Source: Alphaproteobacteria bacterium
GTDB taxonomy: Bacteria > Pseudomonadota > Alphaproteobacteria > RF32 > UBA3637
Reading direction: 5' to 3'
Assembly (NCBI GenBank): GCA_017632555.1
Contig: JAGBRF010000140.1
Coordinates: 1-10,280, forward strand
Length of the DNA stretch: 10,280 nucleotides
In this document: positions 1 through 7,643 of the stretch, piece after piece
How positions within the stretch are numbered: position 1 is the first letter of the stretch
Layout of the letters: each line of letters opens with the position of its first letter
Made by a program: the position numbers and the translations under genes
Notes under the pieces: generated by a model
Database searches by the model: none
Seen by the model: the letters and a program-made list of their open reading frames with translations, nothing else
Told to the model about the DNA's origin: nothing

Positions 1-1610
1 AATTGACCGCGTGGCAACAAAGTCAACAACTGCGTATTCATCATCGTCATAGCCGAAGCCGGAATTTCAATATTGATATTGTCCATTTGGGTAATCAAAG
101 CGTGCAAACGGAAAGTATTTAACGCCGCCGAAACTCCGTGACCGGAAAAGTCGCAAATGTAAACAGCCAACTTTGTATCCGACAAAGGAATCACTTCCCA
201 AAAATCGCCACCCAAATGTGATGACGGTTCAAAGTGATGTGCAAAATGAATGCCGTATCTATCCGCTATATTTTGAAGCATTGTATCAGTCGGCAACAGT
301 GTTCTTTGCATTCTTTGAGCCGAAACCAACTCATCATTTAATTGATTAAGTTGTTTCTCTAAATGTTTGATTAGCATACGATTTTCCAAATGCACTTTAA
401 TCCGTGAAAAGAATTCCAACGGGTTGATCGGCTTTGTAATAAAATCGGTTGCACCGGTACGGAAAGTTTTATCACGTGCCTCTCGCGTATCGCTGGCCGT
501 TTCGATTAAAACAGGAATATCCTGTGTTGCCGGAGAAGATTTCAAATTATGCAAAACTTCATAACCGTTCATTCGCGGCATCGTAATATCCAAAATAATC
601 AAATCCGGTTTGAAAGTATCGACTTTCCTTAATCCTTCTATACCATCGGTTGCGCATTCAATCATCGTAATACCGATAACATTCAGCAAACGATAAAGCA
701 TGGTTTGATTGGATAAGTTATCTTCAATAATCAACACACGACAACCGGCAACGGAAGGACGCGAATAAACCGAATTTTTTTGGACATTATCATCTTCCGG
801 CTCTTCTTTATCTTCGATATAAACGTTTTCAGCCTGCGTGTAATCTTCCTTTAATCCAAAGGTTAAATTTATTTCCCGCCCAAAATCGTCTATTGTGCAA
901 GAATCCGCTATACCGGCAATAAACAACAGTCCGCGACCTGTTTTATTTCTTATGGCCGCCATAGAACGATTCGCAAAGTTGTCACGAATAACGTACCCTG
1001 CTCCTTCATCACGGATTTTTATACGCAATTTCGTTGCGTCCCAGTTGGCTGAAATCAACAAACTTTTACGCGCATAAGCCGGATCTTTCAACCGTTCGGA
1101 CAAAATTTTGCCGTATTCCATAAACAACCGAGCCGATTGACGATACTCGCTACCGATATCCAAATTTCCGTGAATTAAGCCGTTCACTATTGCTTCATGC
1201 AAAGCCAAATGTATTCCGGCGGAACGATCCGATGTCAAACCCAATCGATGATTCAGTGCTTCGACAAAAATTCTGGATACATCGCAATTATAAATGACGG
1301 GGCAAGTCAGCAAAAAAGAAAACGAAGAAGGCAATTCTTCATTTGATGTTGTTTTAACAAAATCCCGAATTGATTCATCACTTGATTGAGCATCTATAAT
1401 CCGTTCCACAGGTTGAGAAAATAAAAATTTCAACCGTTCATCTTCGAAATGATCGGCAATCAAAGTCAAATGTTTTGGGGGTTCTTCACCGGGCTTTAAG
1501 TGGTTCAGAAAAGGAACCTCGTCCGTTGGAAAAAGCGTAAAAGAAAGCGCCTGCGCAACATTTTGCACACGTTCCAAAGATACCGAATCGGCAATTAAAT
1601 AGTTTTCCAT
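1..1610 (-). CDS. Fused RsbW-like ATPase / receiver / PP2C (SpoIIE-type) phosphatase, C-terminus cut by window edge
   Basis: Open from an ATG at 1608-1610, preceded by AGGGG, to the left edge; 536 residues are visible. Residues 1-110 are unassigned; about 48-90 look faintly like a degenerate receiver. Residues about 125-250 form a GHKL/anti-sigma-type ATPase: N box HEAIVNGLIHGN (138-149), DEGAG (201-205) and GRG (225-227). An acidic linker (about 255-280) leads to a receiver, about 290-410, with E296/D297, phospho-acceptor D341 in LDITMPRMNG, T371 and K393. A linker with AQRMQRTLLP precedes a PP2C/SpoIIE domain with metal-binding D469 (GGDFW) and D487 (DFSGHG), truncated here. Such kinase and phosphatase modules act on STAS anti-sigma-factor antagonists in partner switching, with phosphorylation of the receiver setting activity. 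That role here is inferred; no STAS gene is in view. All visible key residues are present. Confidence 0.9.
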   Translation of the reverse strand, partial: MENYLIADSVSLERVQNVAQALSFTLFPTDEVPFLNHLKPGEEPPKHLTLIADHFEDERLKFLFSQPVERIIDAQSSDESIRDFVKTTSNEELPSSFSFLLTCPVIYNCDVSRIFVEALNHRLGLTSDRSAGIHLALHEAIVNGLIHGNLDIGSEYRQSARLFMEYGKILSERLKDPAYARKSLLISANWDATKLRIKIRDEGAGYVIRDNFANRSMAAIRNKTGRGLLFIAGIADSCTIDDFGREINLTFGLKEDYTQAENVYIEDKEEPEDDNVQKNSVYSRPSVAGCRVLIIEDNLSNQTMLYRLLNVIGITMIECATDGIEGLRKVDTFKPDLIILDITMPRMNGYEVLHNLKSSPATQDIPVLIETASDTREARDKTFRTGATDFITKPINPLEFFSRIKVHLENRMLIKHLEKQLNQLNDELVSAQRMQRTLLPTDTMLQNIADRYGIHFAHHFEPSSHLGGDFWEVIPLSDTKLAVYICDFSGHGVSAALNTFRLHALITQMDNINIEIPASAMTMMNTQLLTLLPRGQ

Positions 1611-1694
1611 TTTTACCCCTTTTTACTTATTTTGCCCGTTTTTAGTTAACAAAATGTAAAAGGATAAAAATATTTATCGTCTAAAATATAATTT

Positions 1695-1934
1695 TTAAGA
1701 TTTGGATGCTTGACGCCAAAAATGTTCGTCTTTCAATGTTTCCAAAGCAACGGTTATGGTTCTGCCGTTTCCGCCTTCTTCTTTCAAGCGCACATGCAAC
1801 GGAGCCGGCGAAAAATCCAAAATCTTATCAACAATGAATACTGACGGAACATGGTCGTTTTTAATAAAAACACTGCCCTGTTCCAAATTCAAATTACCAC
1901 CAATGGTCTTTTCTTTCTTTTTAAATAAAAACAT
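1695..1934 (-). CDS. Small conserved-looking protein of unknown function, last gene of the atp Fo operon
   Basis: A 79-residue ORF starts 12 bases after the atpF stop, with an AGAGG-like ribosome site in that gap, so it is probably co-transcribed and translationally coupled with the ATP synthase genes. The N-terminus is basic (MFLFKKKEK). The body has alternating hydrophobic residues typical of a small beta-rich fold, including PSVFIVDKILDF, PLHVRL and RTITVALETL. It has no signal peptide, membrane segment or cysteine. I do not recognise the family. The PxHVRL...RTITVA pattern vaguely resembles short hypothetical proteins of other alphaproteobacteria, but I cannot confirm this. Coding is supported by position, ribosome site and a plausible protein composition. 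Confidence 0.72.
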   Translation of the reverse strand: MFLFKKKEKTIGGNLNLEQGSVFIKNDHVPSVFIVDKILDFSPAPLHVRLKEEGGNGRTITVALETLKDEHFWRQASKS

Positions 1935-1946
1935 TTTTTTGCCTCT

Positions 1947-2492
1947 TTAACTGTCTAAAATAACATTTAACAATTGCTGTTTTTGATCTTCTTGCTTCAA
2001 AATTTGCTTCAATTCTTGGATTCCCGCATCCATAAAAGCATCTTTTTCCGATTCTTCTTCCGAATTGTGCAATATTTCTTCCGTAGTGTCAACAGCAATT
2101 GAAACAACTTTTTCTTTTAACTCTCTTAAACCCGACCGTTTAATCAGACGAACACGGTCCATAATTTCTTCTTTTCTGTTTGCCAAACGTTCTTCCAATT
2201 CCTTATTAGCGTCTTCTTTCAAAATGCGGGCGTCTTTTAAAGCGTTTTGTAAAATTTTCTTTCTTTGGCTTTCTCTGTAAAAGCTTTTATGCTGAATTTC
2301 TTTCAACATCTTTTCCGATTCGCTTCTTAAATCCAAAGCCTTGCTCATTCTTTCGGATATTTGTTTTGACCGCTTTACGACAATGCCCAACAACACGCTG
2401 TATATCGGCATACAAATAATTGTCATAGCCATAAAAAAGGCCACGCCTTTCCACAATTCCGGATTATCAAGTGCCAACAAGAAACTATCCAT
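1947..2492 (-). CDS. atpF: F-type ATP synthase Fo subunit b
   Basis: The 181-residue protein has one N-terminal membrane helix (about 14-37, rich in Met, Ile and Val), followed by a long charged helix from about residue 40 to the end. This is the architecture of the b stalk that joins Fo to F1 and resists rotation. The C-terminal stretch (KEKVVSIAVDTTEEIL, about 136-151) matches the region of b that approaches the delta subunit. It is the second of two b-type genes. Its position after b', and its start overlapping the b' stop by 8 bases (ATGGATAG), fit alphaproteobacterial Fo operons. The sequence is weakly conserved, as is usual for b, so the b versus b' assignment rests on order and on the N-terminal sequence DNPELWKGVAFF. 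Confidence 0.92.
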   Translation of the reverse strand: MDSFLLALDNPELWKGVAFFMAMTIICMPIYSVLLGIVVKRSKQISERMSKALDLRSESEKMLKEIQHKSFYRESQRKKILQNALKDARILKEDANKELEERLANRKEEIMDRVRLIKRSGLRELKEKVVSIAVDTTEEILHNSEEESEKDAFMDAGIQELKQILKQEDQKQQLLNVILDS

Positions 2493-2982
2493 TTTTCTTC
2501 CCTTTAATCAAAAAAGAAACTTGCTCTTTTAACTTCTTTTCGGATGTTTTCAAAGAATAAAAAACCCTTAAAAAGATTTCCGTGAAGCTGTATGTGATAT
2601 TTTCCAAATCACCCAAGACATTTTTTTGTTCTTCTTTTATGCTTTCTTCCGCTTTTTGCGTATCGTCCTTTAAAATTTGCAACAAATTTTCTTCCTGTTG
2701 CGCATAATTGGTCGCCACTTCATCGTGTGCTGTTTGTAAAATGCGCATGGAATATTGTGTCGCATCATCGATATATTGCTGATATTCCTTACCCAACCTT
2801 TCCGCTTCTGCGGACATTTTATCGGCCTGACGCAAAATTTTTTTGATTTTTTCTTCCCGTTGCGCCAAAACATCTGCCAATGGAGGCAACAGCCAATACT
2901 TCATGGCAAGAAACAAAATGCCAAATGAAATTATCAGCCAAAATATTTGCGCACAGTAAGTACCAAATTCAAGTTGCGGCAT
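2485..2982 (-). CDS. atpF': F-type ATP synthase Fo subunit b'
   Basis: This 165-residue b' subunit (also called AtpX or AtpG) partners b in the heterodimeric peripheral stalk of alphaproteobacterial, cyanobacterial and plastid ATP synthases. The start MPQLEFGTYCAQIFW is typical of b', with a membrane helix at about 11-31. It is followed by LPPLADVLAQREEKI, the hinge and beginning of the coiled coil, then a long Glu/Lys/Gln-rich helix to the end. AGGATAA lies just before the ATG, and the gene starts 14 bases after the atpE stop. Its last codons overlap the start of atpF by 8 bases, so the two stalk subunits are probably coupled in translation. It carries the family's usual length and no obvious defect. 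Confidence 0.93.
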   Translation of the reverse strand: MPQLEFGTYCAQIFWLIISFGILFLAMKYWLLPPLADVLAQREEKIKKILRQADKMSAEAERLGKEYQQYIDDATQYSMRILQTAHDEVATNYAQQEENLLQILKDDTQKAEESIKEEQKNVLGDLENITYSFTEIFLRVFYSLKTSEKKLKEQVSFLIKGKKNG

Positions 2983-2996
2983 TATTTATCCTTTTT

Positions 2997-3242
2997 TTAA
3001 GAAAACAGCATCATAAATGCCAAAACCAAAGCATACAAAGCAATAGCTTCCGTCATACCGGCACCGATATATGCAAACAACGTAATGTCGTTTTTAACGG
3101 CGGGATTACGGCTGACCGAAGAAATGATGGTAATCCAAATTTCCGCCACCCACTTTGCAACAGAAATCATAACCAAAGAACAAATACCGATAGATAAAAA
3201 CTTTGCGGCATCTGCCAAATATTTCATTGAATCTGCTTCCAT
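2997..3242 (-). CDS. atpE: F-type ATP synthase Fo subunit c with atypical helix 1
   Basis: This 81-residue two-helix hairpin is the rotor-ring proteolipid. The loop S-R45-N46-P47 matches the conserved polar RNP/RQP loop that contacts F1. Helix 2 (about 54-80) is canonical, with the ion-carrying E65 in GAGMTEAIALYAL. V32 and A66 occupy positions where sodium-dependent rings have Gln and Ser, which indicates proton coupling. Helix 1 (about 12-40) is abnormal: it aligns without gaps to normal c subunits, but the GxGxGxG packing motif is replaced by S27, A29, W31 and A33, with K30 and E34 nearby. The gene is intact, with a strong AGGAG upstream, between atpB (17-base gap) and atpF' (14-base gap), so I read it as functional rather than decayed. 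Confidence 0.95.
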   Translation of the reverse strand: MEADSMKYLADAAKFLSIGICSLVMISVAKWVAEIWITIISSVSRNPAVKNDITLFAYIGAGMTEAIALYALVLAFMMLFS

Positions 3243-3259
3243 TTTATATTCTCCTTATT

Positions 3260-3994
3260 TTAATTTTCTTCACCTTCGAAAGCCTCGCTTAAATAAATAC
3301 AGCTCAAAATCGTAAAGATATAAGCTTGTAAAATACTAATAAAGACTTCAAACAAAATTAACAAACCCGTAAAAATCAACGGAACAAAGCCGGCTATACC
3401 CAAAGCAAAAACCAAACCGGCAACAACTTCCAACATGATATGACCGACCGTCATATTCATCACCAAACGAACAGTCAAACTGAATGGTTTTGATAAAAAC
3501 GAAATGATTTCAATGGGTATCATCAACGGCGCTAATGCCCAAGGAATGCCCTTTGGAAAGAAAACACGGAACCAACCCAAACCCCGATGATAAACGCCCA
3601 AGATGATTGAAACCAACAAACCGATAATGGCAATTGTTCCGACAACAGACAAATGGCTTGTATAAGTAAAGGCAAACGGGAACAACCCCAACAAATTACC
3701 AAACAAAATGAAGATAAACAAAGTGAAGATAAACGGCAAGATAACCAACCCTTTGTGCCCGATTGTATCTTCAATCATTTTTTGAATAAACATGTATAAC
3801 GATTCGGCAATAGTTTGCCCCAAACGCGGAATTAAATGCATACGCCGTGTCAATAACCACATCAGGAAAATGGCAAAGAAAGAAACGATCAACATGGAAA
3901 CGGAAGCATTTGTGAGTGATATATCCACCGGTCCTATTTTTATAGGAACGTATACGTTTATGTCGAATTGCTCTAACGGATTATGCATTCTCAT
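3260..3994 (-). CDS. atpB: F-type ATP synthase Fo subunit a
   Basis: This 244-residue membrane protein forms the two proton half-channels beside the c ring. Membrane segments lie at about 28-49, 84-108, 116-137, 155-170, 175-200 and 203-236. The essential arginine is R176 in SLTVRLVMNM. H185 and E216 occupy the E. coli E219 and H245 positions in the swapped form usual outside enterics, and Q223 matches Q252. LPFIFTLFIFILFGNLLGL and LQAYIFTILSCIYL are family hallmarks. Residues around R176 differ from the common RLFANM...AGH pattern (RLVMNMTVGH here). The listed start overlaps the atpI stop as ATGA. An ATG two codons later gives the family-like start MHNPLEQF and is equally possible. GGAAGGG lies upstream of both. 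Confidence 0.96.
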   Translation of the reverse strand: MRMHNPLEQFDINVYVPIKIGPVDISLTNASVSMLIVSFFAIFLMWLLTRRMHLIPRLGQTIAESLYMFIQKMIEDTIGHKGLVILPFIFTLFIFILFGNLLGLFPFAFTYTSHLSVVGTIAIIGLLVSIILGVYHRGLGWFRVFFPKGIPWALAPLMIPIEIISFLSKPFSLTVRLVMNMTVGHIMLEVVAGLVFALGIAGFVPLIFTGLLILFEVFISILQAYIFTILSCIYLSEAFEGEEN

Positions 3995-4290
3995 TTGTTT
4001 TGCCCTTCCAATCGCTTCATGGATTTATACAGGTTCAACAATCCGGCAAATCCGCCCAACAAAATAAATATTGCAAAGAAAATTTTATGCGCACCCAGAT
4101 ATTCCACAAACACATATCCCAAACCGGCACCGACCAACAAACCACCCAATAAATCGGACAGGATTGTAATGATGATGCTCAACGGATTTGGTGTGGGTGA
4201 ACGCTTTTGTTTTTGGAAAGAAGCACCTTCACGAAAAGCCTTTATCTTTTCTTTCATTTCTTGTGGTGTCTGTGGTGCCGTCTTTGTCAT
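3991..4290 (-). CDS. atpI: ATP synthase accessory protein AtpI
   Basis: This 99-residue protein has a charged N-terminal third (about 1-37, Lys/Gln/Glu rich) and two membrane helices at about 38-62 and 67-86. The segment SDLLGGLLVGAGLGYVF is typical of the AtpI/AtpZ family. These proteins commonly precede atpB and help assemble the c ring, with a magnesium-transport role also proposed. Here the gene lies directly upstream of atpB, with an ATGA overlap. It begins 8 bases after the stop of the DsbA-like gene, and its AGGGG ribosome site overlaps that stop, so translation of the two is probably linked. Assignment is based on length, topology and operon position; the family is weakly conserved in sequence. 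Confidence 0.9.
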   Translation of the reverse strand: MTKTAPQTPQEMKEKIKAFREGASFQKQKRSPTPNPLSIIITILSDLLGGLLVGAGLGYVFVEYLGAHKIFFAIFILLGGFAGLLNLYKSMKRLEGQNK

Positions 4291-4298
4291 AAAATCCC

Positions 4299-5060
4299 CT
4301 ATTTCAGCATTTTTTCGATAGCCGATTCCAATTTATCCTTATCATTGCCCACAACAACTTCAACTTGACCGCCCTTTAAAATCAAAGTTGTCGGTGTGGA
4401 AGAAATTTTGTATTTTTTTGCAAATTCATCACGATGTTTGATGATAGCTTGTTGCAAGTCTTTATCACCTAAACAAGCCCTTACACTGCCCCTTGGCATA
4501 CCCTGTAAAGCGGCATATTCCGTAACAATATCTTGTGCATTCGGCTTAAAAGCCCAACTTTTTTGATTTTCAAACAAAACGTTCAAAAAAGTAAAATAAT
4601 TTTCGGGCGGGACACAACGAGCAACCATTGCACCGGCCAACGCACGTTTATCAAACGGAAAATCTACGTATGTAAAAAAAACCTTTCCCGTTTCAACGTA
4701 CTTTTTTTCAATTTCTTTTAACGTTTTAGTGTGAAGTTCAGCACAATGGGAACAAGTCAAAGAAGAAAGCACAAACATCTTCACTTCTGCATCTTGATTT
4801 CCGATTGTACGAGCCGCCGTTCTTTCGTTTTCCGCCGTATCAGCATTTGCGCTTTTGATAAAAATGGACTTATTGTTTGATGACAAATCCAACGGTTCGA
4901 ATTTGCTTTCGGACGGACGACTTTCTGTTGGTTTCACAACATCAACGACTTCTCCGTCTGCCGTCAAACCGGGCATGGGTTTATCCGCAACGCCGTTCAT
5001 TCCGTAAATAATTCCGAAAACGAGAAGTGCCCCTAAAATAATTAGCCAAATAGATTTCAT
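4299..5060 (-). CDS. Membrane-anchored DsbA-family thioredoxin-fold oxidoreductase
   Basis: The 253-residue protein has an N-terminal hydrophobic segment (about 3-20; anchor or uncleaved signal), a polar linker of about 60 residues rich in Ser/Pro/Glu, then a thioredoxin-like domain (about 80-253). The redox motif is C103-S-H-C106 after MFVLSSLT. The cis-proline motif is SSTPTTL (P223). The helical insertion (about 120-210) includes FPFDKRALAGAMVARC, and two further cysteines, C149 and C196, are present. This is the DsbA/Thioredoxin_4 type, expected to act on disulfides in the periplasm. Whether it oxidises, reduces or isomerises cannot be read from sequence. In many alphaproteobacteria a gene like this follows the DUF721 gene, as here, but normally precedes smc. 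Here the Fo operon follows instead, only 8 bases away. GAAAGGA precedes the ATG. Confidence 0.88.
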   Translation of the reverse strand: MKSIWLIILGALLVFGIIYGMNGVADKPMPGLTADGEVVDVVKPTESRPSESKFEPLDLSSNNKSIFIKSANADTAENERTAARTIGNQDAEVKMFVLSSLTCSHCAELHTKTLKEIEKKYVETGKVFFTYVDFPFDKRALAGAMVARCVPPENYFTFLNVLFENQKSWAFKPNAQDIVTEYAALQGMPRGSVRACLGDKDLQQAIIKHRDEFAKKYKISSTPTTLILKGGQVEVVVGNDKDKLESAIEKMLK

Positions 5061-5089
5061 TTCATATTCCTTTCATTTTTGATGTAGTG

Positions 5090-5118
5090 ATTTTAATTTG
5101 TTTTTTTTCAATTGACAA
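5090..5118 (-). promoter_or_regulatory. Predicted sigma-70-type promoter for the dsbA-like/atp Fo operon
   Basis: On the minus strand, TTGTCA (5118-5113) and TAAAAT (5095-5090) are separated by exactly 17 bases, with five of six matches to each consensus hexamer. The likely start, near 5083, leaves a leader of about 23 bases before the ATG at 5060. The site fills the only sizeable gap (61 bases) between tgt-dciA and the downstream genes. A consensus-like promoter can arise by chance in AT-rich DNA, but the spacing and position favour a real one. Confidence 0.55.
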
Positions 5119-5121
5119 GTA

Positions 5122-5631
5122 TCATTTTAAAAAAAGTTTTTTTCCTATTTCATACAGTTGATTTTTCAACGTTTCATCGGTAATTCCTTCAAGTTTCTTT
5201 TGAAGCATTTCCTTTTGTTCTTCCGTCAATTCCTTTGGGATGGTTTGTTCGCTTGGCTTTTTGATTTCAATTTGAGCATCTTGCTGAATTTTGATATTGC
5301 TCAACGCATCATATCCGAAAAACGTATTTATCCGATCCAAAACAATGTTTTTTTGATGTTCCAACACCGTAGCAAAAGCACCGCTTTGCACCCGAACATA
5401 CAACGTTCCGTTCATTCTGTCATTTTTCGGAAAGCTGATTTTATCCGGTTTTACGGCAACGGCCAACTTTTCCCCGACAATATCGGACCAATGCGCAATC
5501 AAATCCACATTTGAAAAACCCCTTTTACCCAAAACATTTTTTGCCAAAATACGCATATCCACCGAAACGGGCATCAACCCACCCGAACGGCGTTCTTTGA
5601 CTTTTTCCGATGTATTGGGATTGTCTGACAT
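5122..5631 (-). CDS. dciA: DUF721-family protein, probable DciA replicative helicase loader/operator
   Basis: This 169-residue protein has the DUF721 (DciA) domain over about residues 25-115. The signatures are the early basic helix (RILAKNVLGKRGF), IAHWSDIVGEKLA, a strand LYVRVQSGAFATVLEHQK, and IQQDAQIEIK closing the domain. DciA proteins are thought to be the ancestral partners that load or stimulate DnaB helicase in bacteria lacking DnaC/DnaI. The C-terminal third (about 120-169) is a Glu/Lys-rich helical tail, which is variable in the family. The ATG directly follows the tgt stop (TAAATG), with AAAGG upstream inside tgt, so the two are likely translated from one message. The family call is firm; the DciA function is by homology only. 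Confidence 0.87.
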   Translation of the reverse strand: MSDNPNTSEKVKERRSGGLMPVSVDMRILAKNVLGKRGFSNVDLIAHWSDIVGEKLAVAVKPDKISFPKNDRMNGTLYVRVQSGAFATVLEHQKNIVLDRINTFFGYDALSNIKIQQDAQIEIKKPSEQTIPKELTEEQKEMLQKKLEGITDETLKNQLYEIGKKLFLK

Positions 5632-6795
<1,164 letters not shown>

Positions 6796-6830
6796 TGTGT
6801 TCAGTTTAACAGAAAAGAAAAGTTTTAACA

Positions 6831-7643
6831 ATGCAAAAAGATAAAAAAATAACAAAAAATCCGGAAACAAAGGAAGAAGAGACTTCCGAAACAAAAAAAA
6901 GTTTTGCAAAAGAATTTAAAGAATGGGCAAAGGAAAATATCAAGGCTTTATTTTGGGCGATTTTAATCGCTTTGACTGTCCGTTCATGCACTTTCGAACC
7001 GTTTAATATTCCGTCCGGATCTATGATACCGACAATGTTGGTGGGCGATTATTTGTTCGTAAATAAATTTTCTTACGGTTATTCCAGATACTCTTTCCCG
7101 TTCGGTATGCCTTTGGTTTCGGGACGCGTTCTTTATACAGCCCCAAAACGCGGTGATATCGTTGTGTTCAGATTGCCGACAAACACTTCCGTTGATTATA
7201 TCAAGCGTGTCATCGGATTGCCTGGCGACAGAATTCAAGTCAAAGGCGGTATTTTACACATCAACGGACAACCGGTTAAAAGAACGTTCAAGGAAATCGT
7301 TATGGAAGAAAGAATGGGGCAAAAAATTCCGCACAAATTGTATGATGAAGAATTGCCGGAAGGTTTAATCCACCCGATATTGGAAATTTCCGATAACGAA
7401 AAATTGGATAATACAATTGAATATGTCGTTCCGGAAGACCATTTCTTTATGATGGGTGACAATCGGGATAATTCACAAGATTCCAGAGTATTGGAAGCTG
7501 TCGGTTATGTTCCGAAAACTCATTTGGTCGGAAAAGCGCAATTTATTTTCTATTCCAACAACGGATACGCACCTTTCTTGGCTTTCTGGGCTTGGCCAAA
7601 ATCAATTCGTTGGGGAAGATTATTCAGAGGGATTGGTCCATAA
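6831..7643 (+). CDS. lepB: Signal peptidase I
   Basis: This 270-residue membrane serine protease removes signal peptides from exported proteins on the periplasmic face. The nucleophile is S64 in PSGSMIPT and the general-base lysine is K125 in DYIKRVIGLPGD. GDNRDNSQDSR (209-219) is the third family box. The single membrane helix (about 38-50) is preceded by a long hydrophilic N-terminus rich in Lys, Glu and Thr (residues 1-36). The usual insertion before KRGDIVVF is present. The ribosome site is weak (AGAAAAG region). The stop and the start of rnc share one base (TAATG), so the next gene is probably coupled. The lepB-rnc-era-recO order is common in alphaproteobacteria and other proteobacteria. 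Confidence 0.98.
   Translation: MQKDKKITKNPETKEEETSETKKSFAKEFKEWAKENIKALFWAILIALTVRSCTFEPFNIPSGSMIPTMLVGDYLFVNKFSYGYSRYSFPFGMPLVSGRVLYTAPKRGDIVVFRLPTNTSVDYIKRVIGLPGDRIQVKGGILHINGQPVKRTFKEIVMEERMGQKIPHKLYDEELPEGLIHPILEISDNEKLDNTIEYVVPEDHFFMMGDNRDNSQDSRVLEAVGYVPKTHLVGKAQFIFYSNNGYAPFLAFWAWPKSIRWGRLFRGIGP

Noticed and set aside
367..1077. Plus-strand open frames at 367-564 and 895-1077
   Set aside because: They lie inside the minus-strand signalling gene, which has clear domain motifs throughout; these are shadows.
1663..1678. Small hairpin (GATAAA, 4-base loop, TTTATC) between the 79-residue gene and the signalling gene
   Set aside because: The stem is 6 pairs with a single G-C pair; too weak to call a terminator, and AT-rich DNA gives such repeats by chance.
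2997..3242. Sodium-coupled c ring, considered because of extra acidic E34 in helix 1
   Set aside because: The sodium ligand positions are V32 and A66 instead of Gln and Ser, so a proton-coupled ring is more likely.
7592..7642. Longer N-terminus for RNase III from the ATG at 7592
   Set aside because: The extra 17 residues lie wholly inside lepB. The start at 7643 has the lepB stop overlap, a ribosome site and family-like length.
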